The translations under genes and the position numbers were made by a program. A DNA stretch of 8,418 bases from Thermodesulfovibrionales bacterium (GTDB lineage Bacteria > Nitrospirota > Thermodesulfovibrionia > Thermodesulfovibrionales > UBA1546): contig JASEHP010000060.1 in assembly GCA_030018605.1 (NCBI GenBank), positions 1 to 8,418 of the forward strand. The letters are read 5' to 3'. Positions within the stretch are counted from its first letter, which is position 1. Every line of letters begins with the position of its first letter. Below the pieces are notes generated by a model. It made no database searches, was not told the DNA's origin, and was given only the letters and a program-made list of their open reading frames with translations. Positions 1-6,666 of the stretch are shown piece after piece.

Positions 1-46
1 ATGATATTTAAAAATAATTTGCTATTTCTGGACACCGTTTTTTGTA

Positions 47-67
47 ATTATGCCGCTCTGGCATAAT
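47..67. repeat. Perfect inverted repeat, 8-bp arms, in the leading intergenic region
   Basis: ATTATGCC (47-54) and GGCATAAT (60-67) are perfect reverse complements around a 5-nt centre. No T-run follows on either strand, so it does not look like an intrinsic terminator; an operator or remnant of a mobile repeat is possible. The surrounding 1-168 stretch is AT-rich. It has only a 21-codon frame at 1-66 that begins at the window edge and may be the tail of an upstream gene, and I see no convincing sigma-70 or sigma-54 promoter in it. Confidence 0.45.
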
Positions 68-168
68 GATCCATTACTCCTTAACGTCGCAGATGTATCG
101 TAACTTTTTCATCGCTTGCTCAAAAATCTCTGTTTAGTGCAAAATAACAGACAATTTGAAAAATTCAA

Positions 169-214
169 TAACCCCCTTTCATCCCCCTTACTTTACGGGG
201 GAAAGAGGAGGTTA
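169..214. repeat. Nested inverted repeat (C-rich / G-rich double hairpin) upstream of the oxidoreductase gene
   Basis: The outer arms are TAACCCCCTTTC (169-180) and GAAAGAGGAGGTTA (201-214), complementary apart from two extra A residues in the right arm. Inside lies CCCCC (183-187) facing GGGGG (197-201). This resembles the C-rich/G-rich intergenic palindromes dispersed in many environmental Gram-negative genomes. The right outer arm contains the Shine-Dalgarno AGGAGG (206-211) of the tiny downstream ORF, so the hairpin could hide it in RNA. No U-tract follows, so a terminator role is not supported. Confidence 0.6.
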
Positions 215-218
215 CAGA

Positions 219-257
219 ATGAGAAAGGGATTAAAGGAACAACAAAGTGCCGGTTAA
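219..257 (+). CDS. Possible 12-codon leader ORF overlapping the start of the oxidoreductase gene
   Basis: An ATG at 219 follows the best Shine-Dalgarno in the window (AGGAGG, 206-211, 7-nt spacing). It encodes MRKGLKEQQSAG and stops with TAA at 255-257, so it overlaps the GTG start at 247 by 11 nt in a different frame. Such an arrangement could couple translation of the weaker GTG start to a well-initiated short ORF. It could equally be chance: the Shine-Dalgarno is part of a repeat arm (169-214), and nothing in the peptide suggests a regulatory leader. No function is proposed. Confidence 0.25.
   Translation: MRKGLKEQQSAG
233..238 (+). promoter_or_regulatory. Ribosome binding site supporting the GTG start at 247
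   Basis: AAAGGA lies 8 nt before GTG. The protein then starts directly with a Rossmann beta-strand (VKVGVIGVGYLG), as expected for the N-terminus of this family, so GTG at 247 is preferred over any later ATG. Confidence 0.6.
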
Positions 258-1164
258 AGTAGGAGTTATAGGTGTCGGCTATCTGGGCCAGCACCACGCA
301 AGGATATATTCGGAGATAGAAGGCGCGGAGCTGACAGCGCTCGTTGACACCGACGAAGAGAAGGCAAATGCCCTCGCCTCTAAATATAACTGCAAGGCAT
401 ATTCTGATTACAAGGATATTATCGCTAAGCTTGATGCCGTAAGCATTGTCACCCCCACGATTTTGCATCACAAGATAGCAATGGACTGTATAAAAGCAGG
501 GAAAGATATCCTGATAGAAAAGCCTATAACAGTGAGCGTGACTGAAGCGGATGAGCTTATCAGCGAAGCGGCGAAGAAAAACTGCATAGTTCAAGTGGGG
601 CATGTTGAAAGATATAACCCTGCCGTGATAGCTGTTTCAGGGCTCATAAAAAATCCCCGGTTCCTTGAGTCCGAGAGGGTGTCGCCTTTTACAGGCAGGA
701 GCACGGATATAGATATAACGCTGGACCTCATGATACATGATATAGATATTATGCTCGGCTTTGCGGCTTCTCCTGTGAAGGAGATAAGGGCAAGGGGCGC
801 AAGCGTGCTGACAGACAAGATAGATGTTGCAAAGGTCTGGCTTGAATTTGAGAACGGGTGCGCAGCCATTGCAACGGCAAGCCGGCTGTCGCCTGAAAAA
901 CAGAGGAGGCTTAAAATTTTTCAGGAAGACTCATTCATTCATATTGATTACCAGAATCATGAGGTGAGGGTTTACTCTAAAAAAGGAGACAGCCTGTCTT
1001 CTGATATAATACAGCCCGAAAAGAAAGAGCCGCTGAAGGAAGAACTTATAGATTTCATCAGGTGCGTGAGGGAGAGAAAAAAGCCCCTGGTTTCGGCAAT
1101 TGAGGGCAGGAATGCGCTGAAGGTTGCGCTTGACATAACGAATAAAATTAAAAGTTTAAAATAA
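247..1164 (+). CDS. Gfo/Idh/MocA family NAD(P)-dependent oxidoreductase, probable GnnA-type UDP-GlcNAc 3-dehydrogenase
   Basis: This is a 305-residue cytoplasmic sugar-nucleotide dehydrogenase of normal family length. The N-terminal Rossmann fold shows GxGxxG at residues 9-14 (GVGYLG). The family EKP motif is at 91-93 (LIEKP), followed by GHVERYNP (118-125) and the DLMIHDID block (160-167), whose His and Asp are typical of the substrate pocket. The start is GTG. The next gene, 19 nt downstream, is a DegT-type aminotransferase, and lpxB follows. In Acidithiobacillus and Leptospira the equivalent pair GnnA/GnnB oxidises the 3-OH of UDP-GlcNAc and transaminates it, supplying 2,3-diaminoglucose for amide-rich lipid A. 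That role is inferred from context. A WlbA/WbpB-like UDP-GlcNAc-uronate 3-dehydrogenase is the main alternative. A Gfo/Idh gene also sits beside lpxB in Geobacter-type clusters lacking the aminotransferase. The family is near certain; the substrate is moderately supported. Confidence 0.88.
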   Translation: MPVKVGVIGVGYLGQHHARIYSEIEGAELTALVDTDEEKANALASKYNCKAYSDYKDIIAKLDAVSIVTPTILHHKIAMDCIKAGKDILIEKPITVSVTEADELISEAAKKNCIVQVGHVERYNPAVIAVSGLIKNPRFLESERVSPFTGRSTDIDITLDLMIHDIDIMLGFAASPVKEIRARGASVLTDKIDVAKVWLEFENGCAAIATASRLSPEKQRRLKIFQEDSFIHIDYQNHEVRVYSKKGDSLSSDIIQPEKKEPLKEELIDFIRCVRERKKPLVSAIEGRNALKVALDITNKIKSLK

Positions 1165-1183
1165 ATTATGGGGTGATAAATTA

Positions 1184-2275
1184 ATGGTTCCGATGATAGA
1201 CCTGAAAAAGGAATTTGCAGAGATTAAGGGAGAGATTTTTGACATGCTCACACAGGTGCTGGAGAGTTCGCAGTATATCCTCGGCCCCAAGGTTGCTGAA
1301 CTTGAAAAGAAGATTGCGGATTACCATAATGTCTCTTCTGCGATTGGCGTTGCCTCAGGCACAGACGCGCTTCACCTGAGCATTGACGCACTTGGCGTAG
1401 GAGAAGGAGACGAGGTTATTACAACACCGTTTACTTTTTTTGCCACTGCCGAGGCAATACTCTACACAGGAGCGATCCCTGTATTCGTTGATATAGAGCC
1501 TGAGACATTAAATATAGATGTAAGCCTGATAGAAAAAAAAATTACTTCAAGAACAAAGGCTATTATCCCTGTACATATATTCGGGCATCCTGCTGATATG
1601 GATGCGATTCAGAAAATAGCAAAGAAGCATAACCTTAAAATAATTGAAGACTGCGCACAGGCATTCGGCGGTTCCATCGGGAATAAGAAAGCCGGAAGTT
1701 TCGGAGATGCAGGCTGCTTCAGTTTTTACCCGAGCAAGAATCTTGGCGCTTACGGCGATGGAGGCATAGTAACGCTTAATGACCTTGCTGTTGCCGACAA
1801 TATAAAGAAACTCAGAAATCACGGCTCTAAAGGAGCATACAAGCACGAGACAATCGGGTTCAACAGCAGGCTGGATGAGATACAGGCCGGAATACTGCTT
1901 GTGAAATTTAAGCGGATTGACGAATATAACCGGAAGAGAAGGCAGAACGCCGCTCTTTACACAGAGCTCCTCTCAGGCACTGTAAAATGCCCGGTAGAAA
2001 AAGACGGCTTCTATCATGTGTATCATCAATATACGATCATGACTCCGAACAGAAATGCCGTTCAGGAGAAATTAAAGGCAGAGGGCATTTCATCTGTTGT
2101 TTATTATCCGATTCCGCTGCACCTGCAGGAGGCTCTAAGATTTCTTGACTATAAAGAAGGCGATTTCCCTGTTACTGAAAAGGCGGCCCGCGAGGTGCTT
2201 TCCCTTCCGATGTATCCCGGCCTTGAGGAAGAGACGATTAAAAGAATTGTGGAGATGATAAAGGGTGTCGTCTAA
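1184..2275 (+). CDS. DegT/DnrJ/EryC1 family PLP aminotransferase, probable GnnB-type sugar-nucleotide 3-aminotransferase
   Basis: This 363-residue fold-type I PLP enzyme has the usual family length. Visible motifs are GTDALHL (59-65) for cofactor phosphate binding, the IIEDCAQAFGG block (153-163) with Asp156 facing the pyridine nitrogen, the Schiff-base lysine Lys185 in FYPSKNLGAYGDGG (181-194), and FNSRLDEIQA (226-235). It resembles WbpE/WlbC-like enzymes that put an amino group on C3 of a 3-keto UDP-HexNAc using glutamate. Placed directly after a 3-dehydrogenase and before lpxB, it would make the 3-amino sugar nucleotide that LpxA acylates on nitrogen. A G-rich ribosome site (GGGGTGAT) precedes ATG 1184; ATG 1193 is a close alternative start. 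An O-antigen aminotransferase is possible, but no other O-antigen genes are in view. Confidence 0.87.
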   Translation: MVPMIDLKKEFAEIKGEIFDMLTQVLESSQYILGPKVAELEKKIADYHNVSSAIGVASGTDALHLSIDALGVGEGDEVITTPFTFFATAEAILYTGAIPVFVDIEPETLNIDVSLIEKKITSRTKAIIPVHIFGHPADMDAIQKIAKKHNLKIIEDCAQAFGGSIGNKKAGSFGDAGCFSFYPSKNLGAYGDGGIVTLNDLAVADNIKKLRNHGSKGAYKHETIGFNSRLDEIQAGILLVKFKRIDEYNRKRRQNAALYTELLSGTVKCPVEKDGFYHVYHQYTIMTPNRNAVQEKLKAEGISSVVYYPIPLHLQEALRFLDYKEGDFPVTEKAAREVLSLPMYPGLEEETIKRIVEMIKGVV

Positions 2276-2323
2276 GATGCGCCGCTGCCCTTTACGAAAA
2301 ATTTATATTAGTCGTTGCTCTTT

Positions 2324-2461
2324 GTCATTCCCCCGATATTATCGTGGGAATCCTTCCCCTCTTTCTGTCATGCTGGCTTGCCCAGCATCCTTCCTGCTTG
2401 TCAGGAACCGGAAGAAAGATTCCGAACAAGTCGGAATGACAGGTTTGCAAGCCGGAATGAC
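2324..2461. repeat. Mosaic palindromic repeat element between the aminotransferase gene and lpxB
   Basis: This block fills most of the 231-nt spacer. It opens with GTCATTCC (2324-2331) and closes with two copies of the reverse complement GGAATGAC (2433-2440 and 2454-2461). Inside are successive hairpins: 2327-2338 with 2340-2351 (11 of 12 pairs), ATGCTGG / CCAGCAT (about 2369-2387), TTCCTG / CAGGAA (2391-2407), and ATTCCGA / TCGGAAT (2419-2437, perfect 7 bp). GTCATTCC...GGAATCC-type palindromes are widespread dispersed intergenic repeats in bacteria. The block has no stop codon in the lpxB frame, but nothing suggests it is translated there. It separates lpxB from the upstream pair and leaves lpxB without a clear Shine-Dalgarno. 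Confidence 0.75.
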
Positions 2462-2506
2462 AAACTCAATACGTCGCGGCGTGCATCGGAGCAATTCATT
2501 TCTACC

Positions 2507-3643
2507 ATGAATACTGTCATGGTAGTTACAGGCGAGAGTTCGGGCGAATTATACGGTTCGCTTCTTGCAGACGCATTAAAAACAAAATGCCCTAATACGC
2601 ATATAATCGGCATTGGCGGAGAGAGAATGAAGGCGGCTGGAGTGGAAATGGTAGCAGGCATAGCAAGTTCATTCGGCATCTCAGAGGCGCTTGCCGCTTA
2701 CAAGGCTGTCAAGGCGACATTCAAAAAAGCCGTAGACGCCATAGACAGATTTTCTCCGGGCGTTGTTGTTCTGATAGATTATCCAGATTTTAATATCAGG
2801 CTGGCGAAGGTGGCAAAAAAGAGAGGAATAAAAGTCCTGTATTATGTAAGCCCTCAGGTGTGGGCATGGCGTAAAGGCAGGGTAAAAACAATCGCTGAAG
2901 TATCAGACAGAATCGCGGTGATACTGCCGTTTGAAGAAGAGATATATAAAGGCACAGGCGCGAAATGCGAATTTGTGGGGCATCCTGTTCTTGAAGAGAT
3001 AGAATCCATGACAGAAGACAAAGTCAGTTTGCATAAAACTTTTGGGATAAATACAGGCTCTCCTGTTATTGCCCTGCTTCCGGGAAGCAGGCCGCATGAG
3101 CTAAAGAGTCTTTTGCCTGTTATGATAGATGTAGTGAGAAACTTTAAAGCAGAGTTTCCTGATTACAACTGCCGGTTCATAATGCCGGTTGCGCCTAATG
3201 TTGCTATTGAAAAATACCAAAACCATATCAGCGCTCTCAGAGATGAGGGAGTTGAAGTTGAAAAAGAGAATGCGGTGAAAGCTCTTTCAATTGCTGATAT
3301 GGCTGTAATCGCATCAGGCACAGCAACATTACAGGCAGCTTTTCTTGAAACGCCGATGGTTGTGATATATAAACTCTCTCCTTTTTCGTATTTTATCGGC
3401 AGGCTTATAGTTGATGTAAAGTATATATCGCTTATAAACTTAATTTCAGGCAGAGAAGTGGTAAAAGAACTTCTTCAGTCCGAGGCTGAAGCAAAAAACA
3501 TAATAAGCGAGCTAAAAAAGATAATGCTGGATAAAGGTTACAGGGAACAGATGATAAAACGGTTCCGGACAGCAAAAGAAATGTTTAAGGGCAAAAGCCC
3601 TTCCAAAAGAGTGGCTGAAATGATATGTGAGATGACGGCATGA
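2507..3643 (+). CDS. lpxB: Lipid-A-disaccharide synthase LpxB
   Basis: LpxB is a GT-B (family GT19) peripheral membrane glycosyltransferase. It joins UDP-2,3-diacyl-glucosamine (or its diamino analogue) to 2,3-diacyl-glucosamine-1-phosphate, forming the beta-1,6 lipid A disaccharide. From ATG 2507 it has 378 residues, close to the 382 of E. coli. Characteristic blocks are TGESSGELYG (8-17), LIDYPDFN (89-96), YYVSPQVWAWR (112-122), ILPFE (139-143), FVGHP (156-160), LLPGSRPHE (190-198), IASGTATLQAA (268-278) and NLISGREVVKELLQ (311-324). The frame stays open upstream to a TTG at 2315, but that would translate the palindromic spacer, so ATG 2507 (or 2519) is chosen. Neither has a good Shine-Dalgarno. 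Gln276 stands where the family usually has Glu. The stop overlaps the msbA start by 4 nt (ATGA), indicating coupled translation. Confidence 0.96.
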   Translation: MNTVMVVTGESSGELYGSLLADALKTKCPNTHIIGIGGERMKAAGVEMVAGIASSFGISEALAAYKAVKATFKKAVDAIDRFSPGVVVLIDYPDFNIRLAKVAKKRGIKVLYYVSPQVWAWRKGRVKTIAEVSDRIAVILPFEEEIYKGTGAKCEFVGHPVLEEIESMTEDKVSLHKTFGINTGSPVIALLPGSRPHELKSLLPVMIDVVRNFKAEFPDYNCRFIMPVAPNVAIEKYQNHISALRDEGVEVEKENAVKALSIADMAVIASGTATLQAAFLETPMVVIYKLSPFSYFIGRLIVDVKYISLINLISGREVVKELLQSEAEAKNIISELKKIMLDKGYREQMIKRFRTAKEMFKGKSPSKRVAEMICEMTA

Positions 3644-5370
3644 AAGACATCAGGAAAATTTTAATCCTTGCAAGGCCGTACTGGGGAAGAATAGCGGTTG
3701 CAGGAATGGGCAGCCTTGTAATATCGGGTATGAACGGATTTCTTGCCTGGCTTGCAAAACCTGCAGTTGATAAGGTATTCGTGGATAAGCAGGCAGAATA
3801 CCTTCCGCTTATTGCGCTGGGTGTGCTTGTCGCGTATTCGGTGAGGGGAATCTTTTCTTTTTTCCAGTCTTATCTCATGCGGTCTACAGGCGCGAAGATT
3901 GTTAGAGATATCAGGGACAATCTCTACCGCCATGCTACATCTCTTCCGATGAGTTTCTTCGGCAAGGACTCTACCGGAGCGATGATATCAAGAATAGTAA
4001 ATGATGCAGGCTCGATTCAGGGGCTGCTTGCGTATACGATTAAAGACCTGTTTGTTGAGACCTGCACGATTATTGTGCTTGTCAGTGTTGCCATGTATAT
4101 GCGGTGGGACCTGACATTAATAGCAATCATCATCCTGCCGCTGGTGCTCTATACTGTTTCAAGGCTCGGCAAAAGGCTTAAAAAAGTAAGCATGAGGGTC
4201 CAGGAAAAAATATCAAGGATAACAGAGATACTGTCGGAGACTTTTTCAGGGATTAAGATAATAAAGGCATTCAACAGGGAAGAGGAAGAAATAGCACGCT
4301 TCAAAAGGAACAACCATGATTATTACAGAGAGCTCATGAGGTCTACAAGAATAATTGAGGCAACATCCCTGATGATGGATATAGTTGCCGGCGTCGGAAT
4401 CGCATTTGTAATATGGTATGGCGGCAGCCTTGTGGTTGCCAAAACGATAACTCCCGGAGCATTCTTCTCATTCCTGACCGCAATATTCATGATATACACG
4501 CCTGCCAGGAGGCTCGTCGGAGTGAATAATTCTTTGCAGCAGGCAAAGGCGCCGCTTGAAAGGATTGACAGTGTGCTCGCGGAATCCAAGGAGAAGTCGG
4601 GGGAAAAGGAGCTTAAAGGGATAAACAGAGAAATCGTATTCAGCAATGTATCATTCAGGTATGAGAACACAAAAGATGACGCTCTGGATGACATCAGCAT
4701 GAAGGTGGAAAAAGGAGAAATAATAGCTCTGGTCGGCAGGAGCGGGGCAGGCAAAACAACATTTGCTGACCTCCTGTCAAGGTTCTACACCCCTGTGCAG
4801 GGCGCTATCTATATAGACGGAGTGAATATTTCAGAGGTAACGCTGAAGTCATTAAGGCAGCTTATCGGGATTGTGAGTCAGGACATAATACTCTTTAATG
4901 ATACAGTTCGCGCAAATATAGCATTCGGCAGAAAAGGGGCGACCGAACAGGAGATTGCGGATGCGGCAAAGGCGGCATTTGCCCATGATTTCATACTTGC
5001 ACTGCCGCACGGCTATGACACAGTCATAGGAGAAAGGGGGATAAGGCTCTCAGGAGGACAGAAACAAAGGCTCTCCATAGCAAGGGCCATACTTAAAAAT
5101 CCTCCAATACTTGTTCTGGATGAAGCAACCTCGTCTCTTGATACAGCATCGGAGATGATGGTTCAGAAAGCGCTTGAAACACTTATGGAGGGCAGAACCA
5201 CCTTTGTTATCGCGCACAGGCTGTCAACTGTTAGAAACGCGGACAGGATAATAGTATTTGACAAGGGGCGCATTGTTGAATCGGGGACGCACGATGAACT
5301 TTTAACTGCAAACGGTCTTTACAAAAAACTCTATGACCTTCAGTTCGATGATTCTAAGGCTGATTTATAG
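3640..5370 (+). CDS. msbA: Lipid A export ABC transporter, permease/ATPase MsbA
   Basis: This is a full-length half-transporter (576 residues; E. coli MsbA has 582) that flips core-lipid A across the inner membrane as a homodimer. The N-terminal exporter-type membrane domain covers about residues 1-310, with hydrophobic segments near 18-38, 56-78, 138-170 and 245-290. The ATPase domain has Walker A GRSGAGKTT (366-374), Q-loop Gln414 in VSQD, signature LSGGQKQR (470-477), Walker B LVLDE (491-495), D-loop SSLD (498-501) and switch His526 in IAHRLST. All catalytic elements are intact. It overlaps lpxB by 4 nt, and waaA begins inside its last codons. A general multidrug exporter of the same subfamily cannot be excluded from sequence alone, but its position inside lpxB-waaA-lpxK makes lipid A the natural substrate. 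Confidence 0.93.
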   Translation: MKDIRKILILARPYWGRIAVAGMGSLVISGMNGFLAWLAKPAVDKVFVDKQAEYLPLIALGVLVAYSVRGIFSFFQSYLMRSTGAKIVRDIRDNLYRHATSLPMSFFGKDSTGAMISRIVNDAGSIQGLLAYTIKDLFVETCTIIVLVSVAMYMRWDLTLIAIIILPLVLYTVSRLGKRLKKVSMRVQEKISRITEILSETFSGIKIIKAFNREEEEIARFKRNNHDYYRELMRSTRIIEATSLMMDIVAGVGIAFVIWYGGSLVVAKTITPGAFFSFLTAIFMIYTPARRLVGVNNSLQQAKAPLERIDSVLAESKEKSGEKELKGINREIVFSNVSFRYENTKDDALDDISMKVEKGEIIALVGRSGAGKTTFADLLSRFYTPVQGAIYIDGVNISEVTLKSLRQLIGIVSQDIILFNDTVRANIAFGRKGATEQEIADAAKAAFAHDFILALPHGYDTVIGERGIRLSGGQKQRLSIARAILKNPPILVLDEATSSLDTASEMMVQKALETLMEGRTTFVIAHRLSTVRNADRIIVFDKGRIVESGTHDELLTANGLYKKLYDLQFDDSKADL

Positions 5371-6661
5371 CTTTTTATATTCTATCGCATTATTCTTCAT
5401 CCTGCCGTTTCAATATAAGAAACGGCCAAAAGATATAAGGGAAAGATGGCTTAAAGAGAAATTTGGATTTTTCAACTATTCACTTGTCCCTCGTCCCTCG
5501 TCACTGATTTGGATACACGCAGTCTCTGTGGGCGAGGTCATAGCGTCAGTCCCTTTATTGGAAAAACTTAAAGTCAGATACCCTTCAGTCAGTTTAGTTC
5601 TCTCAACAATCACCGACACCGGACAGAAAGTAGCGATTGAAAAAGCGCCTGAAGGAACAAAAGTGATATATCTCCCCTTTGACCTCAACTTTATACTTAA
5701 AAGAACATTGAAAGATATACAGCCCAATCTTTTCATTACGATTGAAACAGAACTCTGGCCTAACCTGCTGATGGCGTTAAAGAAGCGCAAAATCCCTGCA
5801 ATTGTAATGAACGGCAGGATATCGGATGATTCATTTAAGGGCTATAAGAGGATAAAATTTTTCATGCAGAGCATTATTGATTGTGTGGACCTCTTTTGCA
5901 TGCAGGATAGCGTGTATGCCGGCAGGATAAATGAACTTGGCGCCCGGAAAGATAAAATTAAAGTAATCGGCAGCTTTAAATTTGACACAGCGCCTTCTTT
6001 GAATGTTCCGGAGTGGACTGAGCTGCTCTCCCATCCCGTTATCATTGCAGGCAGCACGCATAGGGGAGAGGAAGATCTGATTATTTCTTCCTATATTGAG
6101 TTGAGAAAAGACTTTCCTTATTTAACCCTGATTATTGCGCCACGTCATCCTGAAAGGTTTAGAGAAGTTGAGGAGCTTGTCAAAACTACGGGGCTTCCCT
6201 ATGTAAGAAGGTCGCAATTATCCAGCGATTCACCCATTCACTCTCCTCGGCGAGTCGCCCGAGGCGACCGATTCACCCATTCACCGTTCCCCTGTATTGT
6301 AATTCTTGATGCAGTGGGAGAACTCGCATCGGTTTACAGCGTTTCGGATGTTGCTGTGATAGGCGGGAGTTTCATAGCTCACGGCGGGCAGAACCTTCTT
6401 GAGCCTGCCTTTTGGTCAAAACCTATAATATGCGGGCCGCACATGGAAAACTTCCCTTTCGCTAAAGAGTTTTATGAGAAAAGGGCTGCGATTGAGACAG
6501 ATGAATTAAATCTTTTTGACAGGCTTAAGGAACTCCTCAATTCACCTGAAAAAAGAAAAGCCTTTGGCGAAAGGGCAAGAAAGATATATGATGAAAAGGC
6601 AGGAGCGGTTGAAAAGGCAATGAAGGAGATAGAGAGATTTTTAGAAGAGAAAACGGAATAA
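5348..6661 (+). CDS. waaA: 3-deoxy-D-manno-octulosonic acid transferase WaaA (KdtA), with in-frame repeat insertions
   Basis: WaaA is an inner-membrane-anchored GT-B enzyme (GT30) that moves Kdo from CMP-Kdo to lipid IVA. From ATG 5348 it has 437 residues (E. coli: 425); ATG 5333 is an in-frame alternative adding five. A hydrophobic anchor spans about residues 5-20. The acceptor-domain block WIHAVSVGE (55-63) ends in the likely catalytic Glu63, and ETELWPN (133-139) follows. CMP-Kdo-site blocks are PRHPERF (265-271), GGSF (339-342) and GGQNLLEP (346-353). Two repetitive stretches are read in frame: three heptamers at 5486-5506 just before the WIHAVSVGE block, and a palindromic element at 6226-6284 (about residues 293-313) between PYVRRS and ILDAVGEL, where homologues have a short variable loop. 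The start overlaps msbA by 23 nt and lpxK follows after 5 nt. No clear Shine-Dalgarno is seen, consistent with coupling. Mono- or bifunctionality cannot be told from sequence. Confidence 0.94.
   Translation: MILRLIYSFLYSIALFFILPFQYKKRPKDIRERWLKEKFGFFNYSLVPRPSSLIWIHAVSVGEVIASVPLLEKLKVRYPSVSLVLSTITDTGQKVAIEKAPEGTKVIYLPFDLNFILKRTLKDIQPNLFITIETELWPNLLMALKKRKIPAIVMNGRISDDSFKGYKRIKFFMQSIIDCVDLFCMQDSVYAGRINELGARKDKIKVIGSFKFDTAPSLNVPEWTELLSHPVIIAGSTHRGEEDLIISSYIELRKDFPYLTLIIAPRHPERFREVEELVKTTGLPYVRRSQLSSDSPIHSPRRVARGDRFTHSPFPCIVILDAVGELASVYSVSDVAVIGGSFIAHGGQNLLEPAFWSKPIICGPHMENFPFAKEFYEKRAAIETDELNLFDRLKELLNSPEKRKAFGERARKIYDEKAGAVEKAMKEIERFLEEKTE
5486..5506 (+). repeat. Heptamer tandem repeat inside waaA (three units)
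   Basis: GTCCCTC (5486-5492), GTCCCTC (5493-5499) and GTCACTG (5500-5506) are consecutive heptamers; the last differs at two positions. They encode part of SLVPRPSSL just upstream of the WIHAVSVGE block. Three units (21 nt) keep the frame; a change of one or two units would break it. Confidence 0.6.
6226..6284. repeat. In-frame palindromic repeat element in waaA, flanked by 16-bp direct repeats
   Basis: CGATTCACCCATTCAC occurs at 6226-6241 and again at 6269-6284. Between them is a GC-rich core with two mutually exclusive hairpins: CCTCGGCGA / TCGCC-C-GAGG (6245-6264, one bulge) and GTCGCC-CGA-GGCGAC (6254-6268, perfect). The 40 bp at 6236-6275 are identical to 7134-7173 inside lpxK. The element is translated as IHSPRRVARGDRFT, matching the translation of the first lpxK unit (IHSPQRVDRGDRFT). 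Confidence 0.85.
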
Positions 6662-6666
6662 TTTGT

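Noticed and set aside
8..64. Minus-strand ORF of 18 codons (MPERHNYKKRCPEIANYF), preceded in the same frame by another short frame
   Set aside because: It reads somewhat like protein and might be a decayed gene remnant, but it is too short, interrupted by a stop and unrecognised, so it is not called as a feature.
1..66. ATG-started 21-codon frame at the window edge
   Set aside because: It could be the end of an upstream gene or chance. Only 66 nt are visible, with no ribosome site in view and no recognisable motif.
2324..2461. Insertion sequence remnant
   Set aside because: There is no transposase fragment and no clear single pair of terminal repeats with a target duplication; the block is made of several small palindromes.
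2315..2506. In-frame upstream extension of lpxB from TTG 2315
   Set aside because: It would add 64 residues encoded by palindromic repeats, has no ribosome site and makes LpxB far longer than its family; ATG 2507 gives the normal length.
4323..4754. 143-codon open frame on the minus strand inside msbA
   Set aside because: It lies wholly antisense to an intact ABC transporter with all its motifs and shows no recognisable domain; it is a by-product of the codon use of the real gene.
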